From Bradyrhizobium sp. G127 (GTDB taxonomy: Bacteria; Pseudomonadota; Alphaproteobacteria; Rhizobiales; Xanthobacteraceae): DNA of 64,000 nt. The position numbers and the translations under genes were made by a program. Shown piece by piece: positions 15,904-25,435 of the stretch (positions within the stretch are counted from its first letter, which is position 1; every line of letters starts with the position of its first letter). The notes under the pieces are model-generated. The model saw nothing but the letters and a program-made list of their open reading frames with translations, ran no database searches and was not told the origin of the DNA. The DNA lies in NCBI RefSeq assembly GCF_021502575.1, contig NZ_JAKFGN010000002.1, forward strand, positions 682,001 to 746,000, read 5' to 3'.

Positions 15904-16596
15904 TCAGGAGTTGAGGCTGCCCGGCTCGACCTTAACGCCCGGACCCATCGTAGACGAAACCGCGACGCGCTGAACGTAGGTGCCCTTGGAGCCCGCAGGC
16001 TTCGCCTTCACCACCGCGTCGGCAAGCGCCTTGATGTTCTCGACCAGCTTTTCTTCCGAGAACGAGGCCTTGCCGATACCGGCCTGAATGATCCCCGCCT
16101 TCTCGACGCGGAATTCGACCGAACCACCCTTGGCGCCCTTGACGGCGTTGGCGATGTCCATGGTGACGGTGCCGATCTTCGGGTTCGGCATCATGCCGCG
16201 CGGGCCGAGCACCTTACCGAGACGACCGACCAGCGGCATCATGTCGGGAGTTGCGATACAACGATCGAAGTCGATCGCACCGCCCTGCACCTTCTCAACG
16301 AGGTCTTCAGCGCCGACAACATCCGCGCCAGCGGCCTTGGCTTCCTCAGCCTTGGCGCCACGCGCGAACACGCCGACGCGTAGCGTGCGGCCCGTGCCGT
16401 TCGGCAGGGTGACAACGCCACGGACCATCTGGTCGGCGTGACGCGGATCGACACCGAGGTTCATCGCAATCTCGATGGTCTCGTCGAACTTCGCCGAAGC
16501 GCGTTCCTTGACCATCTTGATTGCATCGGTGATCGGATAGAGCTTCTCGCGGTCGATACCCTCACGGGCTTTGACCAGTTTCTTGCCAACAGCCAT
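15904..16596 (-). CDS. rplA: 50S ribosomal protein L1
   Basis: Large-subunit protein at the L1 stalk, which helps release deacylated tRNA and can repress its own operon. It has 230 residues, the family norm. Conserved stretches are [31 protein letters not shown] and [17 protein letters not shown]. It lies 5 bp after rplK and is co-transcribed with it. The next ribosomal gene, rplJ, would normally follow at once but is 7.3 kb away. Confidence 0.98.
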   Translation of the reverse strand: MAVGKKLVKAREGIDREKLYPITDAIKMVKERASAKFDETIEIAMNLGVDPRHADQMVRGVVTLPNGTGRTLRVGVFARGAKAEEAKAAGADVVGAEDLVEKVQGGAIDFDRCIATPDMMPLVGRLGKVLGPRGMMPNPKIGTVTMDIANAVKGAKGGSVEFRVEKAGIIQAGIGKASFSEEKLVENIKALADAVVKAKPAGSKGTYVQRVAVSSTMGPGVKVEPGSLNS

Positions 16597-16601
16597 GATC
16601 G

Positions 16602-17030
16602 TTACCCCGCTACCTGAAGACCCATCGAACGGGCAGAGCCCTCAACCATTTTCATGGCTGCTTCGACGGTGTCGCAGTTGAGATCCTTCATCTTCTTCTC
16701 GGCGATCTCGCGCACCTGCGCTTTGGTCACCTTGCCGGCGGAATCGCGGCCCGGCAACTTGGAGCCGGACTGAATCTTCGCTGCCTGCTTGAGGAAGTAG
16801 GACATCGGCGGGGTCTTCATCTCGAAGGTGAACGACCGGTCCGCATAAATGGTGATGACCACCGGGATCGGGGTGTTCTTTTCTTCCTTCTGCGTCTGCG
16901 CGTTGAACGCCTTGCAGAATTCCATGATGTTGAGGCCGCGCTGACCAAGCGCGGGACCGATCGGTGGCGACGGGTTCGCCGCACCGGCCGGCACCTGAAG
17001 CTTCAGGTATCCGGTCACTTTCTTTGCCAT
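16602..17030 (-). CDS. rplK: 50S ribosomal protein L11
   Basis: 142 residues. Binds the GTPase-associated centre of 23S rRNA. The N-terminal domain begins [20 protein letters not shown] and the [14 protein letters not shown] segment is typical. The C-terminal RNA-binding domain follows from about residue 70. The start at 17028-17030 is preceded by AAGGAGTAAAGC. Between nusG and rplK there are 134 bp in which an L1 repressor site might lie, but I could not identify one. Confidence 0.98.
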   Translation of the reverse strand: MAKKVTGYLKLQVPAGAANPSPPIGPALGQRGLNIMEFCKAFNAQTQKEEKNTPIPVVITIYADRSFTFEMKTPPMSYFLKQAAKIQSGSKLPGRDSAGKVTKAQVREIAEKKMKDLNCDTVEAAMKMVEGSARSMGLQVAG

Positions 17031-17164
17031 GCTTTACTCCTTCAAACGGCCCGGACCATTCCGGACCTTCCTAAGGACCGTGGTGCGGTTCGACAGGCGG
17101 CTGGCGACCGGCTGTCTCCTCCCACGGCATTCTCATCGCCATCACAGCATGATGGCGAAAACGA

Positions 17165-17695
17165 TCAGACCTTTTCGACCTGACCGAATTCCAGTTCGAC
17201 CGGCGTTGCACGTCCGAAGATCGACACCGCGACCTTCACGCGCGAACGGGCCTCGTCGATTTCCTCGACCACGCCGGAGAACGACGCGAACGGACCATCG
17301 GCGACCCGCACGTTCTCGCCGATCTCGAACGATACGGACGCCTTCGGCCGCTCCACACCCTCCTGCACCTGATGCAGGATGCGCATGGCTTCGGCTTCCG
17401 TGATCGGCTGCGGCTTGTTTTCCGCGCCGAGGAAGCCCGTCACCTTCGGGGTGTTCTTGATCAGATGAAACGCCTCGTCGGTCAGGTTCATCTTCACCAG
17501 CACGTAGCCCGGAAAGAACTTGCGCTCGGCGTCGATCTTGCGACCGCGGCGCACTTCCGTGACTTTCTCGGTCGGCACCAGAATCTGTTCGAACAGTTCT
17601 TCAAGCCCGCGCTGCTTGGCCTGCTCGCGAATGGATTCGGCAACCTTCTTTTCGAAGTTGGAATAGGCGTGAACGATGTACCAGCGCATGCTCAT
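17165..17695 (-). CDS. nusG: Transcription termination/antitermination factor NusG
   Basis: 176 residues: an NGN domain (MRWYIVHAYSNFEKKVAESI at the start) that holds RNA polymerase, and a C-terminal KOW domain (about 120-176, with GPFASFSGVVEEIDEARSRV) that contacts Rho or ribosomal protein S10. It lies 16 bp after secE in the usual secE-nusG-rplK order. Confidence 0.98.
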   Translation of the reverse strand: MSMRWYIVHAYSNFEKKVAESIREQAKQRGLEELFEQILVPTEKVTEVRRGRKIDAERKFFPGYVLVKMNLTDEAFHLIKNTPKVTGFLGAENKPQPITEAEAMRILHQVQEGVERPKASVSFEIGENVRVADGPFASFSGVVEEIDEARSRVKVAVSIFGRATPVELEFGQVEKV

Positions 17696-17711
17696 TGTTT
17701 CGGTTCCGCGC

Positions 17712-17906
17712 TCAGGCCTGAATGCCGAGAAGATAAGTAATCAGGACGCGAATGATCTGGTCCGCGACGAAGAAGAAAATCGAGGACACCGCGACCATAA
17801 TGAACACCATGATAGTAGTGATCATGGTCTCGCGACGGGTCGGCCAGGTGACCTTCGCGGTCTCCGAGCGCACTTCCTGCAAGAATTTGAACGGGCTGAA
17901 AGCCAT
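17712..17906 (-). CDS. secE: Preprotein translocase subunit SecE
   Basis: 64 residues, the single-span alphaproteobacterial form. The conserved amphipathic stretch FLQEVRSETAKVTWPTRRET precedes one membrane helix (about residues 28-55). A longer frame with an extra 12 N-terminal residues exists, but the family begins at MAFSPFKFLQEV, so the ATG at 17904-17906 is chosen. SecE clamps SecY in the inner membrane. It lies between tRNA-Trp and nusG, as is usual. Confidence 0.96.
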   Translation of the reverse strand: MAFSPFKFLQEVRSETAKVTWPTRRETMITTIMVFIMVAVSSIFFFVADQIIRVLITYLLGIQA

Positions 17907-18179
17907 CGCCGGTTGTCCGCATCCATAGTGCCGGGAAAACATCTTATCCTGGCGTGATTTCAGGTATTTCAGGAATCCGGACAGCCCTCTCGTGTGCCCA
18001 ACCCTCTTTTGAAGGATGAGCCGCCAAGCGGGCTCGATTGTCCGGGGATTTCAATGCCGCGCCGGATATCCGCCAAGGCGGGCCGACAGCAGGTGCCGTT
18101 ATCTACTGTGGGACGGGGCTGAGGTCAAGGTACGGGACCCGCGCCGGGAGGCCGGGATCGGCGGTATTTCCAGCCAAAA

Positions 18180-18255
18180 TGGCAGGAGCGGCAGGGCTCG
18201 AACCTGCGACCCTCGGTTTTGGAGACCGATGCTCTACCAACTGAGCTACGCTCCT
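18180..18255 (-). tRNA. tRNA-Trp (anticodon CCA)
   Basis: A 76-base cloverleaf with 7-bp acceptor stem AGGAGCG/CGCTCCT, D-arm with GTTGGTAG, anticodon loop CTCCAAA, T-arm GGTTCGAGCC and encoded CCA end. It lies 273 bp before secE, the conserved tRNA-Trp-secE-nusG order. Confidence 0.97.
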
Positions 18256-18266
18256 ACAGGCCCGCC

Positions 18267-18295
18267 TCTATAGCGAACCATTTTCGCTCCGTCAC
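18267..18295 (-). promoter_or_regulatory. Probable promoter of tRNA-Trp
   Basis: On the minus strand a -35 like GTGACG (18290-18295) and a -10 like TATAGA (18267-18272) are separated by exactly 17 bases. They end 11 bases before the first base of the tRNA. The match to sigma-70 is partial, and position and spacing support it. Confidence 0.55.
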
Positions 18296-18461
18296 GCCCC
18301 GTCTTCGCGTTTTCTCGCCGATTTCTTTGCGATTTCCTGACGAATTCCCCCACCATCTCCACGCAATTAAACCTCTGATGGAACCCGGTTTCCGGTAATT
18401 GCCGCGGTCCGGCACGGCGCGTAGATTGCGGCCACGCTCAACCGGGTGGGGAAGAAACGGT

Positions 18462-20159
18462 TTGCCGCTTCGCAATGCCATACGCCGCATGTCGCTCACC
18501 CACCGGCTGCTGGCGCTTACCCTCGTTGCGTCCCTGCCTGGCCTTGCGGCGGTCGGATATGGCTCGTTCGACCTTCGCAACACGCGCTACGCCGAAGTGC
18601 GAGCTGAAGCCCAACGCAACGCACAGGTCGTCGTCTCCGAAATCGGCCAGATATTCGACGGCATTCAGGGAGCGCTTCGCGCCGTGGCCGAAGCCGACGA
18701 GGTCAGCCGGCCCGACAACACCGCCTGCACTGACTACATCGCGCGGGTTCGGCCGAGTATCGAGCCGCTGACGGGCATTCTGATCGTGGGACTGGACGGC
18801 AACATCCGCTGTCTTAGCGAGCCGAGCCTTGGCTCTCCCAATCTTGCCAATCGCGACTATTTCCGCGAGGCCATCGAGCAACGAAAATTCACGATCGGAC
18901 CATTCATCGCGAGCAAGCTCTCGAACCGCAACGTCATTCCGATGGCCGTTCCGATCGTGCGGAACGACAGGGTCGAAGGCGTGGTGGTTGCCGGACTCAA
19001 CCTCGAATGGCTGGGACACCGATTGAAGCAGCGCGGCGTCCAGCGCGGCGGCGCAGTCCTCATTGCAGACCGCAGCGGCACGGTCGTGTCCCGCGAACCG
19101 TTTCCGGAAAAGTATGTCGGCAACAAATTACCCGACAGCCTCGGCCGGATCGGAAAATCCGCGCCGGGAAGCGAGGACATCGTCGGCGTCGACGGCGTTC
19201 CCCGCATTATCGGATATATTCCAGCCGCCCTCACCCCGTTCGGACTCTATGTCAGCAGCGGCATCTCGCACAGCGAAGCATTCGGACCTATCGATCGCGC
19301 CGTCCGCAACAGCTTCGCGCTGTTCGCGCTGGGAAGCGCGGTCGCATTCCTGCTGGCGTGGCTGGTCGGCGAGAGCATCATCCGCAGGCCGCTGATGCGC
19401 ATGGTGGCAACCGCGGAGGCTTGGCGGCGCGGTCACGATGCAGCGCGCACCGGCATTGTCGGCCGCAGCGACGAGATTGGCATTCTCGGTCAGACCTTCG
19501 ACCGGCTGATGGACGAGAACGCGATGCGCGAGGAGTTGCGCGCCACTGCCGAAGAGCGCCGCGAGATTCTCGTTCACGAACTTGCGCATCGCGTCAAGAA
19601 CACGCTGGCCACCGTTCAGTCGATTGCATCCCTGAGCTTTCGCAACAGTCAGGGGCCGGAAGCCCTGCGCCAGTTTCACGAGCGCCTGCAGGCTCTGGTC
19701 AGAAGCCACGATCTGCTGACGCGGAAAAATTGGCAGCACGCCGATCTGTCGGAGGTCGCCGAGGCCGCGATGGCCCCCCTGAAAGAAGAACGCGGGCACC
19801 GCTTCACGATTTCAGGACCACCGGTGAGCCTACCCCCAACGACAGCGGTGCCGATGGCGATGATCCTGCACGAGCTGTGCACCAACGCGCTGAAATATGG
19901 CGCGCTGTCGAACGAAAACGGCCGCGTCAGCATCAACTGGACAGCGAAGCCGGATCTAACCAGCACCAAAATCAGCCTGATCTGGAGCGAAAGCGGCGGC
20001 CCCAGCATTCAGCCACCGGCGGAAGAAGGGTTCGGGACAAGGTTGATCGCAAATCTTAGCCGTCAGCTGGGCGGCCAATGCAATTTCCGCTATCCCCCTT
20101 CGGGCCTTGTCTGCCACCTTAACATTGTCTCGCCGCTCGACGAGCCGCGGGACAGCTAA
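18462..20159 (+). CDS. Membrane-bound HWE-family sensor histidine kinase with extracytoplasmic Cache domain
   Basis: About 565 residues. It has an N-terminal membrane helix, a periplasmic double-Cache-like sensor (with [20 protein letters not shown]), a second membrane helix ([19 protein letters not shown]), HAMP, and a kinase core. The phospho-acceptor is His376 in [18 protein letters not shown]. The N-box [11 protein letters not shown] begins at 470, and W508-S-E510 is the Trp-x-Glu signature of HWE kinases. The TTG at 18462 has a GGGGAAG ribosome site at good distance. The next choice is the ATG at 18489, without such a site. No response regulator lies beside it, and a chemoreceptor gene follows. 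Confidence 0.88.
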   Translation: MPLRNAIRRMSLTHRLLALTLVASLPGLAAVGYGSFDLRNTRYAEVRAEAQRNAQVVVSEIGQIFDGIQGALRAVAEADEVSRPDNTACTDYIARVRPSIEPLTGILIVGLDGNIRCLSEPSLGSPNLANRDYFREAIEQRKFTIGPFIASKLSNRNVIPMAVPIVRNDRVEGVVVAGLNLEWLGHRLKQRGVQRGGAVLIADRSGTVVSREPFPEKYVGNKLPDSLGRIGKSAPGSEDIVGVDGVPRIIGYIPAALTPFGLYVSSGISHSEAFGPIDRAVRNSFALFALGSAVAFLLAWLVGESIIRRPLMRMVATAEAWRRGHDAARTGIVGRSDEIGILGQTFDRLMDENAMREELRATAEERREILVHELAHRVKNTLATVQSIASLSFRNSQGPEALRQFHERLQALVRSHDLLTRKNWQHADLSEVAEAAMAPLKEERGHRFTISGPPVSLPPTTAVPMAMILHELCTNALKYGALSNENGRVSINWTAKPDLTSTKISLIWSESGGPSIQPPAEEGFGTRLIANLSRQLGGQCNFRYPPSGLVCHLNIVSPLDEPRDS

Positions 20160-20298
20160 CCGGCCGGGTATTTCCACAGATTCGCTGGGCGAACTTGCGC
20201 CATGCCGATGGCCCAAAAGCCGGTTTCTTAACGGCATGTTGATCCAAATCGCCTACCCCTTTTTTGCTGGACAGCAGTTCAGAATTTTTGGGGGCAGA

Positions 20299-22260
20299 AT
20301 GCGCAAGCTACAATCTATTTCCGTCCGGATCATGATCGCTATCTCGCTGGTGGCCGCGGCGTCCTGCGCCGGCCTCGCTGCGTTCGGCCTGTGGCAGCAG
20401 CAAACGGCGGTAGATCTGGCCCTCCATCGCGAACTGCAATCCGACTACGCAAACATGATCGGCGCCATGGATTCCGATACGCGCGCCGTGCAGGCGGTGG
20501 CGAATGCGGTGGCGACCATGCCCGAGCTCAAGCCTCTGATCCGCGCGCAGGACCGGGCCGGAATCAACTCGCTGCTCGGAAAGACGCTGAATGACATCAA
20601 GCCGCTCGGAATCGAGTTAATCACCATCCAGATACCGCCAGGCATTGCCCTCTTCCGCGTCCACAATCCGAAAGCCTTCGGCGACGACGTCACGGCTCGG
20701 CGCAAGATGATCGTGCAGTCGTTCGCAACGAAGAAGCCAATCGGCGGAGTCGAAGCCGGTCGCGACGTTCTCAACATCTTCGGCGCAACCCCGATCCTCG
20801 ACGGCGACACCGTGCTCGGCACCGTCGACGTTGGCGCGCCGTTCGGTGAAACCTTCGTCAATTCGATGAAATCCCGCTTCGGCGTCGATGTCGCGATCCA
20901 CCAGATCAACGACGACAAGATCCAGACCCTGGCGTCGACCATCAAGGGCGCGACTGCGTCCCCCGCTATTCTCAAACGCGCGCTGGCAGGCGAATCGATC
21001 GTGCTGACGAATTCGACCGACGGCCAGCCGACCGCCGTCACCTTTGGTCCGATCAAGAATTTTTCCGGCCAACCCGTCGCGGTGGTCGAGATCGTGCGCA
21101 ACACCAAGGCATATCAGGAGCTTGCGTACAACTCCGCCAAGTGGCTCGCAGCCGGCGCGATTGCCGCCGTGCTGATCGCGGGTCTGATCGCGGCGTGGCT
21201 CGGCCGCAGCATGGCCAAGCCAATTCTCCTGCTTGAAGGCGCGATGCGCGCGATCACGTCCGGCAAGCACGATGTCGTGGTGCCTGGCGCAACCCGCCGC
21301 GATGAGATCGGCTCGATGGCGCGCGCCGTGGAAGTGTTCAAGGACGGCCTTGTCGAAACCGACCGGCTGCGCGCGGCGCAAGAGGAACAGCGTGTCGCTG
21401 CGGAGAATGAACGCCGCAGCACCGTGCTGGCTTTGGCGGCGCGATTCGAGACCGGCGTCGGCAGCGTCGTGAACGCCGTAGGCTCGGCATCGACCGAGTT
21501 GCGCAGCACCGCAGAAACCATGGCACGGACTGCCGAGGAAGCGACGCAGCAGACGACAACCGTCGCTGATGCCTCGGAAGAGGCTTCGCAAAACGCGCAA
21601 GCCGTGGCCGCCGCTATCGAAGAACTCAATGCCTCGATCAACGAGATCGCCCAGCAGGTCAATGAATCCGCGCAGGTCGCGGGTCAGGCCGCCCAGCAAG
21701 CCAACGAGACCAATGCGGAAGTTCAGGGTCTTGCGATGGCGGCGCAGAAAATCGGCGACGTGGTGAAATTGATCAGCGAGATCGCCGAGCAAACTAACCT
21801 GCTCGCGCTCAATGCGACCATCGAAGCGGCCCGCGCCGGCGAAGCCGGACGCGGGTTTGCGGTCGTAGCCTCCGAAGTGAAGGCGCTGGCAAGCCAGACC
21901 TCGAAGGCCACCGACGAGATTTCGGCGCAAGTCGGCGCGATCCAGTCGGCGACGCGGACCTCGGTCGATGCCATCGACGGAATCACCCGCACCATCGGCA
22001 AGGTCAACGAGATCGCAAGTGCGATCGCATCCGCCGTGGAAGAGCAAGGCGCGGCGACCCGCGAGATCGCACATAATGTCTCGCAGGCCGCCAAAGGCAC
22101 CGGCGAAGTTTCCGCCAACATCGTCGGTGTCCGCGACGCCGCCCGGGAAACCGGCATGGCTGCCGATCAGGTCGTTGCCTCCGCCGCCGAACTTTCGAAA
22201 AACGGCGAAACGCTGAAGACCCAGGTTGAAGCCTTCCTCCGCGAGGTGCGCGCCGCCTGA
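20299..22260 (+). CDS. Methyl-accepting chemotaxis protein with periplasmic Cache-type sensor
   Basis: 653 residues. Membrane helix 1 is at about 13-33, followed by a periplasmic ligand domain of some 245 residues, membrane helix 2 at about 282-302, HAMP (303-355), and a cytoplasmic signalling domain. The CheA/CheW-binding hairpin tip with [19 protein letters not shown] lies near residue 497. The frame is open further upstream, but the ATG at 20299 has GGGGGCAG before it and gives [12 protein letters not shown], a normal receptor N-terminus. There is no C-terminal CheR pentapeptide. The ligand is unknown. Confidence 0.93.
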   Translation: MRKLQSISVRIMIAISLVAAASCAGLAAFGLWQQQTAVDLALHRELQSDYANMIGAMDSDTRAVQAVANAVATMPELKPLIRAQDRAGINSLLGKTLNDIKPLGIELITIQIPPGIALFRVHNPKAFGDDVTARRKMIVQSFATKKPIGGVEAGRDVLNIFGATPILDGDTVLGTVDVGAPFGETFVNSMKSRFGVDVAIHQINDDKIQTLASTIKGATASPAILKRALAGESIVLTNSTDGQPTAVTFGPIKNFSGQPVAVVEIVRNTKAYQELAYNSAKWLAAGAIAAVLIAGLIAAWLGRSMAKPILLLEGAMRAITSGKHDVVVPGATRRDEIGSMARAVEVFKDGLVETDRLRAAQEEQRVAAENERRSTVLALAARFETGVGSVVNAVGSASTELRSTAETMARTAEEATQQTTTVADASEEASQNAQAVAAAIEELNASINEIAQQVNESAQVAGQAAQQANETNAEVQGLAMAAQKIGDVVKLISEIAEQTNLLALNATIEAARAGEAGRGFAVVASEVKALASQTSKATDEISAQVGAIQSATRTSVDAIDGITRTIGKVNEIASAIASAVEEQGAATREIAHNVSQAAKGTGEVSANIVGVRDAARETGMAADQVVASAAELSKNGETLKTQVEAFLREVRAA

Positions 22261-22286
22261 GCCGGGTTATTCCTCGCGATGATGTG

Positions 22287-22318
22287 AAGCCGCTCCACCT
22301 TGGTAGAGCGGCTTTTTT
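22287..22318 (+). terminator. Rho-independent terminator after the chemoreceptor gene
   Basis: A 9-bp stem AAGCCGCTC/GAGCGGCTT with a 10-base loop is followed by six T. It begins 27 bases after the stop codon. Confidence 0.85.
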
Positions 22319-22470
22319 CATGAGGGCAAGGCGCTTATACGCAAGCAGAACGCTGACAGCATTGCCCGAAATCCCCTGTTCAAGCCTGCCATTCTGCGCC
22401 ACTCTGCGCCCGCAATGTCGGCGGCGGCGCGGCCGTTCCGGCAACAACATCAAGAAACTCCGGAGGCCCC

Positions 22471-23688
22471 ATGAACGTCCACGCCACGCCATCCGCCGCC
22501 AAGGCGACACCTTCCCTTCCCACCGCCAAGCCAGAAGCGATCGGCCTGTCGGCGCTTCGATTGCAGCGGATGCGCGACGCCTATCAGCGCGAGATCGACA
22601 AGGGCACGACGCCGGGCGTGGTGTCGATGGTAGCGCGGCGGGGCCAGGTCGGCTGGTTCGAGGCACAGGGAAGCCAAAACCCGGCTGACGGCGCGCCGAT
22701 GGCGACGAACAGCCTCTTCCGCATTTTCTCGATGACCAAGCCTATCGTCTCGCTCGGCATTATGATGCTGGTCGAGGACGGCCACCTTCTGCTGAACGAC
22801 CCACTCTCCAAATACATTCCCGAATTTGCCAACCAGAAAGTCGGCATTGAGCGCAACGGCCAGCTTGAATTCGCGCTGCCGGTGCGGCCGATCACGATTC
22901 AGGATCTGCTTCGCCACACATCGGGTATCTCTTACGAGATCACCGGCAATGGCATGGTGCAGCGGATGTATGCGAAGGCCAAGACCTTCAGCCGCGACAT
23001 CACCAACGAGGAACATGCCAAGCTGATCGCCAGCATGCCGCTGATGTGCCAGCCGGGCGCGGAGTGGAACTACAGCCGTTCCACCGATATTCTCGGCCGC
23101 GTCATCGAGGTCGTCTCCGGCAAGACGCTCAGTGCGTTCCTAGGCGAGCGCATTCTTGCTCCCTTGCAGATGAATGAGACGGGCTTCCACACGGCGCAAG
23201 GCAACGCGTCGCGCATTGCCCAGCCCTTCCCGACCGATCCGTGGACCGGCGACAAGGTTTCGCTGTTCAATCCGCTGGAAATTCCGAAAATGGAATCCGG
23301 TGGCGGCGGACTGGTTTCGAGCGCGATGGATTACGCGCGCTTCTGCCAGATGCTGCTCGGCGGCGGCGCACTCGACGGCACGCGCATCATCGGCCGCACT
23401 ACGCTGACATTCATAGCGTCGAACCATCTCGCGCCGCATGTGAAGGTTGAATCGCACCTGCTGCCGCCGGGCCACGGCTTCGGCCTCGGTTTTGCCGTCC
23501 GCACCGACGAAGGTCTCGCGCCGTATGCGGGTTCAGTCGGCCAGTTCTTCTGGAGCGGCGTGGCGGGGACGTTCTTCTGGATCGATCCGAAGGAAGACCT
23601 GTTCGCGATCTTCCTGTCGCAGGGACCGGGCCAGCGTGAATACTTCCGCACGCTGGTGCGCAGCCTTGTGTATGCGGCGGTGGAATAA
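22471..23688 (+). CDS. Serine hydrolase of the beta-lactamase (class C / family VIII esterase) fold
   Basis: 405 residues with no signal peptide. The nucleophile motif SMTK is at residues 87-90 (LFRIFSMTKPIVSLG). The conserved tyrosine region is WNYSRSTDILGRVIEVVSG, and the C-terminal glycine-rich strand is near SVGQFFWSGVAGTFFW. Cytoplasmic members of this fold are usually esterases or amidases. There is no reason to call it an antibiotic resistance gene. GGAGG lies just before the ATG. Monocistronic. Confidence 0.85.
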   Translation: MNVHATPSAAKATPSLPTAKPEAIGLSALRLQRMRDAYQREIDKGTTPGVVSMVARRGQVGWFEAQGSQNPADGAPMATNSLFRIFSMTKPIVSLGIMMLVEDGHLLLNDPLSKYIPEFANQKVGIERNGQLEFALPVRPITIQDLLRHTSGISYEITGNGMVQRMYAKAKTFSRDITNEEHAKLIASMPLMCQPGAEWNYSRSTDILGRVIEVVSGKTLSAFLGERILAPLQMNETGFHTAQGNASRIAQPFPTDPWTGDKVSLFNPLEIPKMESGGGGLVSSAMDYARFCQMLLGGGALDGTRIIGRTTLTFIASNHLAPHVKVESHLLPPGHGFGLGFAVRTDEGLAPYAGSVGQFFWSGVAGTFFWIDPKEDLFAIFLSQGPGQREYFRTLVRSLVYAAVE

Positions 23689-23699
23689 GAACTGCTCGC

Positions 23700-23823
23700 C
23701 GTCATCCTGAGGTGCGAAGGGCATAGCCCTCAGCCTCGAAGGACGATGGCGAAACCGTCTTGCAGCAAACTAGTCATCCCTCGAAGCTAGCCGCAAAAGC
23801 GCGGCTCGCACCTCAGGATGACG
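23700..23823. repeat. Dispersed inverted-repeat element, copy 1
   Basis: Perfect 18-bp ends CGTCATCCTGAGGTGCGA and its complement (23806-23823) enclose an 88-bp centre. A related right half (CTCG/CTAG-CCGCAAA-GCGCGGCTCGCA) recurs at 46749-46894 and 63073-63172. It carries no coding capacity. It lies between the convergent ends of the hydrolase and an SDR gene. Confidence 0.85.
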
Positions 23824-23829
23824 AACTCC

Positions 23830-24597
23830 TCAGCTAATCGTCGCGCCACCGTCGATCACGACCGTCTGCCCGGTCATGAAGTTGCCTGCGGCCGAGCCCA
23901 TAAACACCGCGGCACCCGCGATTTCGTCCGGAATGCCGATACGCAGCAGCGGCGAACGCGCGGTGGACGCCTTGAGATTCTCGGGATTGTCCCACAATGC
24001 CTTGGCGAAATCGGTCTTGATCAGGCCCGGTGCGATGCAGTTCACGCGCACATTGTGCGGGCCATATTCGCAGGCAAGATTACGCGCAAGCTGCATGTCG
24101 GCCGCCTTCGAAATCGCATACGCACCGAGAATGGTCGATCCTTTCAGGCCGCCGATCGACGACACGATAATGATCGAGCCGTCCTTGCGCTCGATCATCT
24201 GCGGCACCACCATGCTGATGAGCCAATTGTTCGAGACGATGTTGTTGCCCAGGATCTTCGTGAACTGGTCGTCCGAGATTCCTGCGAGGGGCCCGTAATA
24301 CGGGTTCGATGCCGCGTTGCAGACCAGCACGTCGATCTTGCCGAAAGCCTTGTTGGCCTCGTCGATAAGGTTCTGCAGGTTTTCCTTGCTGGAAATATTC
24401 GCGGCGACGGCGATGGCCTTGCCCTTACCGAACTTGTCGTTGATCTCTTTTGCCACCTGATCGCACTGATCCTGCTTGCGCGACGAAATCACGACTTTCG
24501 CGCCATGCTCCACCATGCGCTCGGCGATGGCGCGGCCGATGCCTTTGGTCGAGCCGGTGATGACGGCCGATTTTCCGGTCATGTCGAACAAGGTCAT
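23830..24597 (-). CDS. Short-chain dehydrogenase/reductase (distal gene of the acyl-CoA operon)
   Basis: 255 residues, classical SDR. The nucleotide-binding motif is TGSTKGIGRAIAE near residue 15, and the NAG-type strand is VCNAASNPYYGPL. The catalytic serine lies in VSSIGGLKGST, and Tyr/Lys in YAISKAADMQLARN. It likely oxidises or reduces a hydroxyl or keto group on an acyl chain, given the neighbours. GGGAGAG precedes the ATG. It is the last gene of the minus-strand cluster led by the acyl-CoA dehydrogenase, separated from the phosphatase gene by 96 bp that hold a palindromic repeat. Confidence 0.9.
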   Translation of the reverse strand: MTLFDMTGKSAVITGSTKGIGRAIAERMVEHGAKVVISSRKQDQCDQVAKEINDKFGKGKAIAVAANISSKENLQNLIDEANKAFGKIDVLVCNAASNPYYGPLAGISDDQFTKILGNNIVSNNWLISMVVPQMIERKDGSIIIVSSIGGLKGSTILGAYAISKAADMQLARNLACEYGPHNVRVNCIAPGLIKTDFAKALWDNPENLKASTARSPLLRIGIPDEIAGAAVFMGSAAGNFMTGQTVVIDGGATIS

Positions 24598-24645
24598 GCG
24601 CTTCTCTCCCTGAGGTCTGCGGCATCGCCGCTTGCGTTACTAATT

Positions 24646-24694
24646 GGGCATGACCTATTCCGAAAACCGGTACCCACTTTTCGGGGTCATGCCC
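24646..24694. repeat. Palindromic intergenic repeat overlapping the phosphatase stop codon
   Basis: Nested inverted repeats: outer arms GGGCATGACC/GGTCATGCCC (10 bp) and inner arms CCGAAAA/TTTTCGG around CCGGTACCCAC. The last base of the element is the first base of the stop codon of the histidine phosphatase gene. I recall this sort of sequence as a common palindromic repeat in Bradyrhizobium genomes, but I could not check that. It should fold into a stable RNA between two genes of one operon. Confidence 0.7.
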
Positions 24695-25431
24695 TATCCG
24701 AGCTTGTTGGTGATTTCCGGCCCGGCCGGTTGATGCATGGCGTCGTGGCTGTGGCTCGCGATCCATGGCTGCTGGTTGATCATCGGTACGCGCCAGCCGC
24801 TATGGCTGTCGCTCGCAAGATGATCAAGCCGCGTCACGGAGCAATTATCGATGGTGAAGGCGAATCCCGCACCGGCTTCAAGCCCCAGCGCGTGCGCGAT
24901 CGCAGCCTTGATCGGCCCGCCATGCGACACGCAGACGATGTCTTTGCCCGCATGCGCAGCATTGATACGCTGGATACCTGCCACAGTGCGGTCGAACAGG
25001 TCGTTGAAGCTCTCACCGCCCGGCGCGCGTTCATGCGCAGGCGCGAACCAGTAGCTCGCAATCGACGCTGGGCGCGCCGCAAAGAACGCCGCTCGGTTCA
25101 TGCCCTGCCACTCGCCGAGATCCTGCTCCGCGAAGGCCTTGTCTTGATGCATCCGGTCCGGCTTCGGCAGACCCGCCGCCCAGATCGCGGCGGCGGTCTG
25201 ATGCGTGCGTTTGAGGTTGCTCGAAAACCAAACCGCATCTCTGGGCAGGAATTTCGCGACGCCTTTAAAGACAACGGTATCGCTGGTGTCGCAGCCGATG
25301 TCATACTGGCCGTAGATATTGCCACCGTCCTCCCGCACCGGTGCGTGCCGCACCCACCACCATCGCGTCGATGTCACACCCGCCGGAACGGCGTGCTGTG
25401 CGACAAATGGTTTGGCGGGCGCGTTCGACAT
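24694..25431 (-). CDS. Histidine phosphatase (phosphoglycerate mutase-like) superfamily protein
   Basis: About 245 residues. The phospho-acceptor histidine is in WWWVRHAPV (RHA instead of the usual RHG). The second histidine motif is in DIVCVSHGGPIKAAIAHALG. A longer frame exists, but the ATG at 25429-25431 lies 4 bp after the upstream SDR gene and gives a normal N-terminus. In this operon it could remove phosphate from a phosphorylated acyl intermediate or its side products, which is inference from context. General roles on small phosphate esters remain possible. Confidence 0.82.
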   Translation of the reverse strand: MSNAPAKPFVAQHAVPAGVTSTRWWWVRHAPVREDGGNIYGQYDIGCDTSDTVVFKGVAKFLPRDAVWFSSNLKRTHQTAAAIWAAGLPKPDRMHQDKAFAEQDLGEWQGMNRAAFFAARPASIASYWFAPAHERAPGGESFNDLFDRTVAGIQRINAAHAGKDIVCVSHGGPIKAAIAHALGLEAGAGFAFTIDNCSVTRLDHLASDSHSGWRVPMINQQPWIASHSHDAMHQPAGPEITNKLG

Positions 25432-25435
25432 GATG

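Noticed and set aside
22471-23688. Antibiotic resistance by a class C beta-lactamase
   Set aside because: No signal peptide, and the tyrosine motif region differs. The protein fits cytoplasmic esterase-type members. The same applies to the hydrolase at 38517.
23700-23823. The inverted-repeat element as an insertion sequence
   Set aside because: Too short for a transposase and without target-site duplication that I can identify. Kept as a repeat.
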